The notes beneath the pieces are model-generated. The model ran no database searches. It had not been told where the DNA came from and saw only the letters and a program-made list of their open reading frames with translations. Position numbers and translations under genes: made by a program. A stretch of DNA of 64,000 nt, taken from Eurosta solidaginis (Eukaryota; Arthropoda; Insecta; Diptera; Tephritidae). How positions within the stretch are numbered: position 1 is the stretch's first letter; each line of letters starts with the position of its first letter. Below are positions 12,150 to 23,199 of the stretch, piece by piece. The stretch covers positions 249,054,978-249,118,977 of the forward strand of contig NC_090320.1 of assembly GCF_040869045.1 (NCBI RefSeq), given 5' to 3'.

Positions 12150-12280
12150 AAGACAAACGCATAGGAAAGGGAAGACCTACACAAAGTTTGGAGAGACAGA
12201 TGTAAAAAGACTTGACTTCCGTTGATGCTGAAAATTGGAAACAGTCAAAATTGCTAAGGCGCCAATTAATTAGGATGATT
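12150..12280 (+). pseudogene. Possible RTE-2-like 3' tail fragment
   Basis: Reads GKGRPTQSLERQM then KDLTSVDAENWKQSKLL and ends GCGCCAATTAATTAG, resembling the C-terminal W..Q.E.DL..LG..NW block and the terminal GCGCCAATTAA of the RTE-2 copies at 11500-11640 and 15633. Short and diverged. Confidence 0.35.
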
Positions 12281-12331
12281 ATGGGTTTTATATGATTCAT
12301 CGGAGCTAGATAGGTCTGAAATGAGTAAAAT

Positions 12332-12400
12332 GGTTAGGTTGAACTGGCTGGTCAATAAGATCTCACATAGACTAAACTTGTCCATAGTGTTACCAGAATT
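12332..12400 (-). mobile_element. 3'-terminal fragment of the RNase H-bearing LINE family
   Basis: Starts GGTTAGGTTGAACTGG and continues with CACATAGACT and GTGTTACCAGAA, collinear with the 3'-terminal sequence of the copy beginning at 21923 (and diverged in the copy at 4774). Only about 70 bp remain. Confidence 0.5.
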
Positions 12401-12469
12401 TTTTTGAATGAATAAAATTGTAAAATCACTCTCCTCTACGCACGAAATAAGGTAAGATAGTGACTTCCA

Positions 12470-14300
12470 TATAAGCACACATGAAGAACCTCCGTCATTT
12501 ATCTCAGCTGAGTTACAACTTGCACTAAGAATCTTGAAAAACAATAAGGCCCCAGAGCCAGATAGCATATCAGCAGAAACCAATAAAGAAATCGCATAAA
12601 TCCACCCAGAGGTCGGCTGGGAATGTATATCATTTTTCTAAAGGACGCAGCGTTCTCTGAAACAATTAGCAACTTGTGCTAATTTGTAAAGGCAAGTGGT
12701 ACCCGAAATCGCCATGCTCGACACAGCGGAAAACTTTTTGAAATACTCCTAAAACCACGCATCTCTAACGTCATAGAACAAGCAGAATTTATATTACCCA
12801 TTCAACATGGATTCAGGGCCAGAAATGCACTTGAGGCACAATTGGAGATGTCCTTACAAGCGTAGAAATAGCACAGCGAGGAAATGCTAAATCCAAGAGA
12901 GTTGTCTTCCTTACAACCTGAGACGTAAGAAACGCTGTCAACAGCGCCAGATGGGCAGACATGCTGGCTGTCTAAGAGCGACGATTACAAATATACCACG
13001 CTACCTACAGCGCGTCATCATAAGCAAACTCAGTGATCACATCCTTATATATTGTAACGAATTTACTGCAATTCCCCTGATTTGCAATCTTCTGCCAACG
13101 TTCGTATCGCTATACTGTTGAATAAATAACTCCAATATTGAATAATGGAAAAATGGCCTTTATTAAAGTACTTCACAATAACACTTATACTTTGCAACGA
13201 ATAGCTTGCTTAATAACCAAACTGATTGATAGCTCAAATGAAACTGACTATTGCCCGACAGATTACGTGCTTAATCAAAAACTGATTATAGTGCCTCTAC
13301 CGCTGGTGCTTTTATACTCTGTGATTTCCTCGTGGCATCTTCTAGGCGCTTCCAGAATTTACTTAATTAGTTGTAAATTTCTCAGCTACAACTACAGATG
13401 TATAATTTTTATAGATTCTCTCATACTCCATGCGCTTGTATGTGTGAGCGACACTTCCACAATCATTGCATACCTTTAGGAGCATTTCAGATAAGATATC
13501 TGCATGTGCTTGTGCGTTGCTTCTCCGCCGCGTGCACGCGTATGTGTAGACAAAATGATTGAATTATTGATGTGAATTTACGTCACTGCTTAGCATCGGC
13601 CTAGAGATGGCAGTACCCCTTAGCGCCGCCAAGATTCGTAACAATATTAAACTTTAGAGGGTCCGCGTACCGTGAATCAATTCTTGTTGCTGACTTTTGG
13701 AACGTCAGTAACGCTGAAACTTTCGATTTTGAAATGCCTGATGATTAATTTTTAGTTTGATAAGGGGGCGATATTGCCGCAGTCGTTAAAGCTGCTGATG
13801 GACACCACGGTATCCACGTTACTCTACGGCTCCAAACTGTGGGCCAACACATTTTATAAGAAGAATCGTTGTAAGCTTCTAACAGCTGTACAGTAAGCAG
13901 CAGCTCTGAGAGTATCCTCCGCTAAGAACAGATTTTGAAGTATGGAGCACCAGAAATTTGGATGAAGTAAATTAGTTCGTTACCCAAATGCTCTGCGGGC
14001 ATGGGAATAAAAAAAATATTTGCGCAAGATGAAAAAGTCCGAAGATCCTAAGTACGCTTAGGGTAATGCAGACGAGGACTATGCTGAATACACTTTCTTA
14101 AAATGATCGCGATGGAGCCAGAACCGATATATGCTTGAGGAAACAGTCGGAGAAATCAGTGTCAACAACGTTAAAACAAAAATGCTGAGCCGCACAGAAA
14201 AGTGTCACACATCAGTAACTTCGTAGAAACCACATTCAAAAATGCTGGTCTTAGACGCAGGAACAGCAGAAGGTTCTTAAGAAATGAGAAATATAAAACT
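12470..14300 (+). pseudogene. R1-like LINE reverse transcriptase pseudogene, split by a solo LTR
   Basis: Conserved blocks appear in R1-like order on the plus strand. Before the LTR: ELQLALRILKNNKAPEPDSI (near 12510), FEILLKPRISNVIEQAEF then QHGFRARN (12740-12830), and FLTT-DVRNAVNSARW, the motif A region (near 12905). After the LTR: SILVADFWNVSNAE..EMPDD (motif B region, near 13680), a ruined motif C reading GDIAAVV, LLYGSKLWANTFYKKNR (13810-13870), and finally ADEDYAEYTFLK..SRWSQNRYMLEETVGEISVNN (14070-14170). Many stops and frameshifts are present and the YADD region is deleted or mutated, so it is long dead. Confidence 0.8.
13053..13643 (-). mobile_element. Gypsy-type solo LTR, copy 1
   Basis: Begins TGTAACGAAT and ends ATTCGTAACA, the TG...CA ends with an inverted repeat expected of an LTR. 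It is flanked by ATAT on both sides (13049-13052 and 13644-13647). On the minus strand there is a TATA box (GTATAAAAGC, near 13310) and, about 150 bp downstream, AATAAA at 13159-13164. No internal retroviral region follows, so it is a solo LTR left by recombination. It is collinear with 54695-55321. ATAT targets are known for 17.6/297-like gypsy elements. Confidence 0.85.
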
Positions 14301-14605
14301 CCATCCTGAAGTTTTGTGAAAGCGGTTCCTGGCTGGGCGACGGGTTCAAATGGTTCATTAAATCACACATTCATTTTTAGCATCATACTTATGACTCTCT
14401 ATGACATTTACTTTCTACTAATCCCAATATGAATTAGGAAATACCAAAGGTACAAAATTGTGCCTAATTCGTGGCAGTTACTGATGCAACATTTGTATTA
14501 AATGTTCTGTTTTTTCCCACTCAAATAATATCACACATACAACCATGCGTGCTTAAAATACAGATAGCACACCCCCCCCCCCCCCCCCCCCCTCTCTACT
14601 CACAA
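14301..14605. other. Unassigned sequence with poly-C tract
   Basis: Mostly featureless. A run of about 22 C residues (about 14572-14592) is followed by a short CT stretch; its exact length may be unreliable. Confidence 0.5.
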
Positions 14606-14950
14606 AAACTATACGTTTACATGTCGCACAGTGAACTCTTTTTGCCTATGGAGTTTCGTTTAAAGAGATAAGTTTTTCATTCATCAAGTTTTTGAGAAGA
14701 AATTATGTATAGCTTATGGGCCTGTAGTCTTTGGAGTACATACGACTGACCTTCCCCATCTTTGGTAGGAAAACGACATGAGCAGTTCTACAAGATTGGT
14801 CGTACATGAATCAGTCATATGCATCCGTCGAGTATTATTCCATTCGACAATCACTTCACTAGATAGTTTTAGAATGGCAGGGAATTCACCATTCAAGCCG
14901 CAAGATTTAAACTTGGAGAAAACTTTCACCGCCCATTCGATCATATATCA
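14606..14950 (-). pseudogene. Jockey/R1-like reverse transcriptase fragment
   Basis: The minus-strand frame 14714-14944 reads WAVKVFSKFKSCGLNGEFPA, which resembles the first LINE RT block (KSPGPDGIFPA), and farther on WGRSVVCTPKT then KDYRPISYT. These correspond to the following block W-R..VVFIPK..KDYRPISL. All are degraded and no catalytic motifs remain. Opposite orientation to the R1 remnant at 12470-14300. Confidence 0.55.
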
Positions 14951-15510
14951 GTCAATCAGTCCTGCACTACCCGCTCCGTGTCCAAGGTGTAAGACCCATC
15001 TACTGGCTTTTCTGCATCACCTCCCGATGGGATATGTGTGTCGGAAAGCGCCCCACTACCGTTCTAGTTACTTATTAGTATCTGGGATATATCTACTCTA
15101 GCTAGAAATTTCTACAAACGGGCTGTTTCGCTGGAGCACTCGATTTGCGCACAGAAATTTTTTTCTTTGAGGGCAATCTCAGTTATAGGCAGGCATAAAC
15201 GTCGTTGATAGGAAGTTATAAGATTAATCCAGTTCCACTCCATTACTTAACAAAATAGAAACTCGCCTTTATCATATGTGTCGTCTCCTCCCCACGTCAG
15301 TCAAAGAGAAAACCGATTACAGAAAAAAAAAATAAATCACGTTCTGTTAAGGCGTACATATCTGTAAGCTTACAGAGTTGCTGTAAACGAATAACACACC
15401 TGTAAATGTGCTTGCGCGAAGGAAAGATAGGGAAAGAAACCCAAAAGAGAGGGACACATGGAAAACAAATGAGAGATGTTAAAGAATAACCTATTTTTTT
15501 ATCAACGCAT
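14951..15510. other. Unassigned sequence
   Basis: Chance frames only (14778-15101 plus, 15297-15533 minus). No repeat family recognised. Confidence 0.5.
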
Positions 15511-16050
15511 TGTAAATTTGTTATCGATAGCAAACGTTATCGATAATTTACCGGTTCTTTTTCAATTAGTAATAAACAAAAAAAATTTCATAAAAATGTT
15601 ATCGATGTTTTATCGAAAATTATCAATGTCTACTCCGATGGAAGGACCAGGTGGAAAACGATTTAAACTCTCTTGGTGTGGTTGGCAGAGAGAAGAAGCG
15701 ACTAAAGCGCCTTGTTGGACGGCCATAACCGGTTAAACGGTTAAGCGCCAATTAATTAAGTAGTAAGTTATTTGTTTACAAAAAGCAATCGAGAAAATAT
15801 AAATCTCTTATCGAAAATTAATCAAGTTGTCACGAAAACTTATCGACTTGTTATAAAAAAACTATCGAAAATATATCGATTTGTTATCGGAAAGCTATCG
15901 ACACAAAATCTATATTTTTTTCGATAACAAATAAAAATAAAGTTTCGACATTTTGACGACCACAACTCGGCAACTAAACGATGTTTTTTCGATAGCAAAC
16001 CGATAGCTTTTCGATAATAAACCGATAAAAAGTCGATAATTCTCTGATAC
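15511..16050. repeat. CGATAA array interrupted by an RTE-2 tail
   Basis: Frequent TTATCGAT/ATCGATAA motifs on both flanks (15520-15625 and 15780-16050), same family as the array near 6190-6550. The LINE tail at 15633-15765 lies within it. Confidence 0.65.
15633..15765 (+). pseudogene. RTE-2 LINE 3' tail fragment
   Basis: Nearly collinear with 11505-11635: GGACCAGGTGGAAAACGATT (the DQVEND region), then GCGCCTTGTTGGACGGCCAT and a GCGCCAATTAATTAAGTAG end. A strongly 5'-truncated copy. Confidence 0.75.
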
Positions 16051-16430
16051 ATTAACCGGCAACGGTATTAGCCACCAGTAAGTTTTCTAGCTACGTGTAA
16101 CGCTCACTTCTCACGTCAAAGCTCTGGATTATTGCGAGGCTTGAGAAGCAGAGGCCCTTATATTTTGTATCAACAAGTTGTGAAATTCAGATGTCGCCGT
16201 TGTGTTTCAATTAACATGTACGGCTGAAGGCCAAGTAGTGACATCTAGTTTTGAAAAGATAGGTTTACTAAAGGCATTGTTGCCAAACTTAAGACAAGAA
16301 ATTAACATCTGGCTCAAAAATTTAACCAGACATCTATTTGGATTTATTTGGCTCAAACTGTTGCTGATTCGTTTGCATGGAAACTTTTTTATCTGGCTCA
16401 GGATCTTTGCGACGGGCCAATGATAACAAC
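16051..16430. other. Unassigned sequence
   Basis: A repeated phrase ATCTGGCTCA occurs at about 16308 and 16390 within a 73-aa chance frame. Nothing else recognised. Confidence 0.45.
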
Positions 16431-16515
16431 CGTTAACTCATCGATAACAAACCAATAATATGCCAATGACAATCCGATAATATCAACAGTCCGATAACTT
16501 TTCGTATTGTTAAAT
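16431..16515. repeat. Short CGATAA-rich stretch
   Basis: Four to five copies of a CGATAAC/CGATAAT motif next to the dispersed repeat at 16520. Confidence 0.5.
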
Positions 16516-16519
16516 GAAT

Positions 16520-16830
16520 TTTACGGTACCAAGCCCGACCATCTCGGGAACGATTTGTTATGACCACATGCGACCTTCTAGGCAATGTCGCCTTCCCACT
16601 ACCATGAGGAGTTCGGGGCCGCCAAAGCCTTGGCTGTTAATGAAAAAGGATTCGCCATGGACAGGTGAGGTTGACAATTAAGTTTGGTGAAGCTATATAT
16701 TGCGCTGCCAACCTGAAAGAGTTGCGCTCCACAACCCCTTGAATCTATTTGGTATTTTAGTCGCCTCTTACGACAGGCATACCTACCGCAGGTATATTCT
16801 AACCCCCTAACCCACTGGAGGTTCTCGAAA
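16520..16830 (-). mobile_element. Dispersed LINE/SINE 3'-tail-like repeat, inverted copy
   Basis: On the minus strand it carries GGTATGCCTGTCGTAAGAGG (near 16770), GGGGTTGTGGAGCGCAACTC and the GAACTCCTCATGG block, collinear with 6560-6800 and with the fragment at 50615-50790. The terminal hairpin and CAA tail are missing here; the end near 16520 runs into CGATAA repeats. Confidence 0.55.
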
Positions 16831-17111
16831 TAGATCTTAAATTGGTCTTGGAAATAGATTCGGTCGCAAAATAAAACTTCTAAAAAAAAAACTTGAGCAA
16901 TAAATCTTACTAAACGATCACAGTGGTAGTGAGAAAATATATGAAAATAAAATTTAATCGCTGAAAAATACCGAAAAAATTTAAAAATTAACATGCCACT
17001 GAGAAAGACCTTTTTTGTGCTTGGATATCGGTTTATATTTGTGATAAAACGAATTGCTTTTTCTTGTTAACCGCTAAATGCAATCTCTGCCATTTTATCT
17101 ACATACACTTA

Positions 17112-18098
17112 TCTTAATATATAAAAAACACGTGTCACACAATTGAGGCCAATGGACTCCTAAACTACTGAACCGATTTTGAATTTGTTTTGCACCCCAT
17201 GTGTAGTTTGATCTAACTTGAAATATAGGATAGGTGACTGGGTGACTAGGGTCTCGAGATATAGGCCAAAACGTGGACCCGGGTACCCCTAGAGTGTGTT
17301 TATAGAATATGGATATCAAATGAAAGCTGTTGATGAGTGCTTTAGTTGAGGGTAATTTTCATACCCCTGGATGACTCGGGTGTCGAGATATAGGCCAAAA
17401 CGTGGACCTGGGTACCCCTAGAATGTGTGTATAGAATATTGATATCAAATGAAAGCTGTTGGTGGGTGCTTTAGTTGAGGGTAATTTTCATACCACTGGG
17501 TGACTAAGGTCTCGATATATAGGCCAAAACGTGGACCCGGGTACCCCTAGAATGTGTTTGTAGAATGTGGATTACAAATGAAAGCTGTTGATGAGTGCTT
17601 TAGCAGAGGGTAATTTTCATACACCTGGGTGACTATGGTCTCGAGATATAGGCCAAAACGTGGGCGAGTGAATGACTTGACAGTGTTTATAGAATATGGA
17701 TATCAAATGAAAGTTGTTGATGAGTGCTTTAGTACAGAGTAATATATTATCCAGAGACGGATTGGGACGGGGATTAGGACTAGGACTGGGACTGAGACTA
17801 GGAGTGGGACTGGAACTGGGACTGGAATAAAATACATACCACCTTCTGGAACAGGCCATACGAGATGCAGAAGACTGAGAAGAAATTGAGAGAAGAGAAA
17901 AGAGGGAAGGAGATTGAGAAAGAGATAGAATGAGACGAAGATGGAGATAGATGAAGCGAAAAAGATGGAGGAAGGAGTGAATAAAAGGATTAGGAAAAAG
18001 TGACGAGGGGGGGGCGCAGAGTCAGATAGAAAAAGCTTATTAAAATATATGCAGATTGGCCAAATTTAGGGCAGGACAACGTCTGCCGGGTCTTCTAG
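17112..18098 (+). mobile_element. Non-autonomous Helitron, copy 1 (987 bp)
   Basis: Starts TCTTAATATATAAAAAACAC at 17112 and ends at CTAG (18095-18098). The CTAG is preceded 12 nt earlier by a hairpin GGCAG-GACAACGT-CTGCC (18069-18086). The insertion lies between A and T with no target duplication. A 5'-TC, a 3' hairpin plus CTRR, and A^T insertion are the diagnostic Helitron features. The interior has 129-bp tandem repeats, a GGGACT(G) simple stretch (17760-17830) and a purine-rich strand (17870-18010). No Rep/helicase. A second copy is at 23200-24995. Confidence 0.88.
17240..17760 (+). repeat. 129-bp tandem repeats in the Helitron
   Basis: ATAGGCCAAAACGTGG recurs at 17261, 17390, 17519 and 17648, exactly 129 bp apart. 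The monomer shares phrases (ATCAAATGAAAG, CTAGAATGTGTTTGTA, TCGAGATAT) with the 130-bp monomer of the DINE-like elements. Confidence 0.9.
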
Positions 18099-18198
18099 TA
18101 TTATGTAAATTCTTAAATATATCGAGATTTATTAAATACATTACAAAACCCGATTTCTGTAAATTCTTCCAAATCTGTAACATTTAACATTAATTTAA

Positions 18199-20768
18199 AA
18201 CAAGTAAGGAAGGTTAAGTTCGGGTGTAACCGAACATTACATACTCAGTTGAGAGCTATGGTGACAACATAAGGGAAAATAACCATGTAGGAAAATGAAC
18301 CGAGGGAAAACCTGGAATGTGTATCAAATGAAAGGCATTAAAGAGTATTTTATGAGGGAGTGGGCCATAGTTCTATAGGTGGACGCCATTTAGGGATATA
18401 GCCATAAAGGTGGATCAGGGTTGACTCTAGAATGCGTTTGTACGATATGGGTATCAAATGAAAGGTGTTAATGAGTATTTTAAAAGGGAGTAATCCTTAG
18501 TTCCATAGGTAGACGCCGTTTCGAGATATCGCCACAAAGGTGGACCAGGGGTGACTCTAGAATGTGTTTGTACTATATGGGTATCAAATTATAGGTATTA
18601 ATGAGGGTTTTAAAAGGGAGTGGTGGTTGTTGTATAGGTGGTCGCCTTTTCGAGATATCGCCATAAAGGTGGACCAGGGGTGACTCTAGAATGCGTTTGT
18701 ACGATATGGGTATCAAATGAAAGGTGTTTATGAGTATTTTAAAAGGGAGTAATCCTTAGTTCCATAGGTGGACGCCGTTTCGAGATATCGCTATAAAGGT
18801 GGACCAGGGGTGACCCTAGAATTTGTTTGTTCAATATGGGCATCAAACGAATGGTGTAATGAGTATTTTAAAAGGGAGTGGGCCTTAGTTCTATAGGTGG
18901 ATGCCGTTTCGAAATATCGCCAAAAAGGTGGACCAGGGGTGACTCTAGAATGCGTTTGTACGATATGGGTATCAAATGAAAGGTGTTTATGAGTATTTTA
19001 AAAGGGAGTAATCCTTAGTTCCATAGGTGGACGCCTTTTCGAGGAATCGCAATAAAGGTGGACCAGGGGTGAGTCTAGACTTTGTTTGTACGATATGGGT
19101 ATCAAATGAAAGGTGTTAATGAGTATTTTTAAAATCTCATTCTATCTTCGTTTTATAGGTGTTCGCCTTTTCGAGATATCGCCATAAAGGTGGACCAGGG
19201 GTGACTTTAGATTATGTTTGTACGATATGGGTATCAAATGAAAGGTTTTAATGAGTATTTTAAAAGGGCGTGGGACTTAGTTCTATAGGTGGACGCCTTT
19301 TCCAGATATCGCCATAAAGGTGGACCAGGGGTGACTCTAAAATAAGTTTGTACGATATGGGTATCAAATTAAAGGTATTATTGAGAGTTTTAAAAGTGAG
19401 TGGTGGTAGTTGTATATGTGAAGGCATTTTCCAGATATCGACCAAAATGTGGACCAGGGTGACCCAGAACATCATCTGTTGGATACCGCTAATTTATTTA
19501 TACCTGCCAAGATTTTAAGGGTTTTTTATTTCGCCCTGCAGAACTTTTTTAATTTTCTTCTACTCAATATGGTAGGTGTCACAGCCATTTTATAAAGTTT
19601 TTTCTAAAGTTATATTTCGCGTCAATAAAACAATCCAATTACCTTACCATGTTTCATCCTTTTTTTCGTATTTGGTATAAAATTATTGCATTTTTTTCAT
19701 TTTTCGTAATTTTCGATATCGAAAAAGTGGGCGTGGTCATAGTCGGATTTCGTTCATTTTTCATACCAAGATAAAGTGAGTTCAAGAAAGCACTTGAACT
19801 AAGTTCATTAAAGATATGCCGATTTTTGCTCAAGTTATCGTGTTAACGGCCATGCGGAAGGACAGACGGACGACTGTGTATAAAAACTGGGCGTGGCATC
19901 AACCGATTTCGCCCATTTTCACAGAAAACAGTTAACGTTATAAAATCTATGCCCATACCAAATTTCAAAAGGATTGGTTAGTTTTTGTTCGAATTATGGC
20001 GTTAAAAGTATCCTAGACAAATTAAATGAAAAAGGGCGGAGCCACGCCCATTTTGAAATTTTCTTTTATTTTTGTATTTTGTTGCACCATATCATTACTG
20101 GAGTTGAATGTTGACATAATTTACTTATATACTGTAAAGATATTAAATTTTTTGTTAAAATTTTACTTTAAAAAAAATTTTTTTTTAAAAGTAGGCGTGG
20201 TCCTTCTCCGATTTTGCTAATTTTTATTGAGCGCACATATAGTAATAGCAGTAACGTTCCTGCCAAAGTTCATCATGATATCTTCAACGACTGCCAAATT
20301 ACAGCTTGCAAAACTTCTAAATTACCTTCTTTTAAAAGTGGGCGGTGCCACGCCCATTGTCCAAAATTTTACTAATTTTCTATTCTGCGTCTTAAGTTCA
20401 ACTCATCTACCAAGTTTCGTCGCTTTATCTGTCTTTTGTAATGAATTATCGCACTTTTTCTGTTTTTCGAAATTTTCGATACCGAAAAAGTGGGCGTGGT
20501 TATAGTCCGATATCGTTCATTTTAAATGGCGATCTGAGATGAGTGCTCAGGAATCTACATACCAAATTTCATCAAGATACCTCAAAATTTACTCAAGTTA
20601 TCGTGTTAACGGACGGACGGACATGGCTCAATCAAATTTTTTTTCGATCCTGATTATTTTGATATATGGAAGTCTATATCTATCTCGATTCCTTTATATA
20701 TGTACAACCAACCGTTATCCAATCAAACTTAATATACTCTGTGAGCTCTGCTCAACTGAGTATAAAAA
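18199..20768 (-). mobile_element. Helentron/DINE-1-like element, copy C (near full length)
   Basis: Minus-strand element, 3' hairpin end at 18199 (CAAGTAAGGAAGG, GGGTGTAACCGAAC on the plus strand) and 5' TATACTCAGTTGAGCAGAGC at about 20768. Collinear with copy B but with a longer tandem core. No coding sequence; the 92-aa frame at 20227 is the same non-coding body as the frame at 3700. Confidence 0.82.
18380..19480 (-). repeat. 130-bp tandem minisatellite core of copy C
   Basis: Eight to nine units recognisable by GGTGGACCAGGG and GATATGGGTATCAAATGAAA, period about 130 bp, diverging mildly between units. Confidence 0.88.
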
Positions 20769-21780
20769 AACTATATTAATGCCCACTTGATACCTAGAAT
20801 TGTACACTGTAAACGTAGACTGATTGGTTTTCTTTGAATTGAAACTGCAATTTACCAAAGGATTTAGCAATTTGTAGTTTTGAAATCTGTTTATGCTATG
20901 ACAGGATTATTGCAGACGAAATGTCCTGCTGCCGTATCATTCGTATAAGAATATTGCATGAGTTTTGCTTAAAGTATTTGGTTCTACAAACACGTAGTAT
21001 ATACGCAACCATGCATGGATAGATGTATGTGGCATGCAACATGTGGCATGCTATTAAATTTTATTTTCTTGTTTGTGTTTTTTTTTAGTCTTACGCACTT
21101 GCAATGCGACAAGGAAACACGAAAGTAATTGCGAAAGAGAAAAAATAGGTTTTATTCACATATGAACGTACATATGAAACAAATTGGCAATATGCGTGTG
21201 CGGTGCTAGCTATTAAGTGCTCTTTGTTACCGCAAAACAAGAATATATATCAGCTTTATTGCCATCAATAGACATTGAGTTGCTTCAGGCCAAAAGAAAA
21301 AAACAAAAGTCTAAAAAATTTGAGGGGGACACCAGCATTAACAACATATGTCGTAGATCTATTTTTCCATTTTTTGTTTGTTCTTATCAAATCAACGAAC
21401 AAATTTTATATAGCTAAATCATCTATAATTAAGTTTGAAATGTTTGAAGTTTTAAGTCCTCTTGAAGGGGTGCAGAGGGGCATTGTTTCAGAATAACCAG
21501 TGAAAGTGATAAAAAAGGAGTGGGTACCAAGTACTCGCGAGGATCGATAAGTAAGCATACAGGTGTACGTCGAGGAAACTAATATTTTAAGGTAAACTTC
21601 ACCCAGGAGTTGAAGTTAAGCCATAATATAACTTTACCAGAAACAAATAATTTCGGGCATTTTGAGAAGAGCAAACAATTTTTGTATCAGCTTGTCATCG
21701 TCTTCTTATTGGCATGTTAACGAAGGGTTGAACATGCATCATCCATTTTATATTGAAGTCTGTTTGATATCAAGCAGATT
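20769..21780. other. Unassigned AT-rich sequence
   Basis: No repeat family, RNA gene or coding region recognised. Short frames at 21217-21496 lack domains. Confidence 0.5.
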
Positions 21781-22925
21781 AGTCATCGTTAACAAATCGA
21801 TAAAAAATTGGTAACACTAACATTTTGATATCAAATCGATATATATTTGATATCAAAATACTAACTTTTCGATAACAAATTGATAGTACTTCGATAAGAA
21901 ATGGGTAATCCTCCGACAGTTTAGGTTAGGTTGAACTGGCCGGTCCATGAGGGCCTCACATAGACTGAATGAGTCCGTAGTGTTACCAGAAGTTTGTTTT
22001 AACAACCAAACTGAAAACCTCTATCAAAACCAGGACCTATGTTATAAAATAACTCCGTCCTCTTGGCAAATACTAGGAGCTTCCTAGGACTTAAGTCACT
22101 TGCTGCTTCTAGATCAGACAGCAGTATCACTCCTAATAGCTGAAGTCTTAGCTTGGCAAGCGCAGTGCAAGAGCACAGAACGTGCTCGATCGTTTCTTCC
22201 TCCAACCCGCACTTCCTACATCTGCTATCACTGACCAGGCCTAATTTAAAGGCATGTGACGCGAGAGCGCAGTGTCCAGTCAGAATATCCGTCATGAGTA
22301 TACCGTCCTCTCCTTTTAATGATAGAACAAACTTTGTTAGCCTAAGGTTGTATGACCTACACATAATCTTCGACACTTTACAGCGCCGCGCTTGAAACCA
22401 CGCCTTTCCCGCTTGGTCGATCTGTAAGTTTCCAAAAAACAATTTGATATACTTTGGTTATATATTGATAACTTTTCCGCAAGTAGTTGAAAGCTTTCTG
22501 AAAACTTTTCGATTACACTGTCAAGAAAATTGGTAACAATACGATAACAAATCGAAACATTTTGATAATATATTGATAATTTTTCGCAGATAAATTAATA
22601 GTTTTTCGATGATAAGCATACAAATCGTGGATTAAAAATCGATTATATTTTATTATTTTATTTTACCCTTGTTTATTTTTTTAATTTAGTTATTTTTTTC
22701 ACTTTAATTAAATTAAGTCTTAATTTATTTAATTAAATTTTATTTTATTTTGTTATATCTTTATAAGCTTAATTCTATTTCGATTATACTCCGATAGGAA
22801 ATTTAACAATCCGATAACAAAGCAATAAAATTTTGATAACACACCGATACATTTTTGCCTATAAATCGAGAGTTCTTAGATACCAAGCCGATTACTCTTG
22901 GACTAAAAATAGATTTTATAAATTT
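21781..22925. repeat. CGATAA-rich array interrupted by a LINE fragment
   Basis: Degenerate CGATAACTTTTCGATAACAA-like copies at 21785-21915, 22440-22640 and 22790-22920, separated by the LINE insertion (21923-22435) and a TTTTA/TTAAT-rich stretch (22640-22770). Confidence 0.6.
21923..22435 (-). pseudogene. Non-LTR retrotransposon ORF2 C terminus, second copy
   Basis: The minus frame 21999-22442 reads IDQAGKAWFQARRCKVSKIM, LTGHCALASHAFKLGLVSDS and the knuckle CRKCGLEEETIEHVLCSC, then LLGVILLSDLEAASDLSPRK and RTELFYNIGPGFDRG. It is uninterrupted over this stretch and closely related to 4774-5290. The RNase H and RT domains are absent (5' truncation near 22430). This copy preserves the C-terminal extension and 3' end better than the one at 4774. 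Confidence 0.78.
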
Positions 22926-22948
22926 TTTTTTAATATTTTTATTTTATA

Positions 22949-22992
22949 CTAGCTTATGGCCGCTACTTCGGATGTGAGGAATTCCAAATAAA
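22949..22992 (-). mobile_element. Possible Helitron 3' end fragment
   Basis: CTAG at 22949-22952 is followed on the plus strand by CTTATGGCCGCTACTTCGG, whose complement resembles the GCGAAG...GGCC...CTAG-T ends of insect Helitrons. It is interrupted after about 40 bp by the hAT-like element, so the rest is uncertain. Confidence 0.35.
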
Positions 22993-23199
22993 GTCCCATC
23001 CAGGGGCGGAGCCAGCACGATTTGGTAGGGGGGCGAGTTTAATCAACTTTTAAAGTAATAAAAAGTGACCTTAAAATTTTTCATACAAACACACATACAT
23101 ATCTACACTCATCTGCAAAAGTCATCATCACTTAGATTTTTCCAGTTTTTACTAAGTTTTGCTTCGCCCTTCATTATTTTCGATATTTTTATAAAAATA

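Noticed and set aside
13138..13479. 113-aa plus-strand frame
   Set aside because: Lies antisense within the solo LTR; the collinear copy at 54695 does not keep the frame.
14572..14592. Poly-C tract as a functional structure
   Set aside because: Homopolymer of uncertain length, likely variable or sequencing-sensitive; no associated motif.
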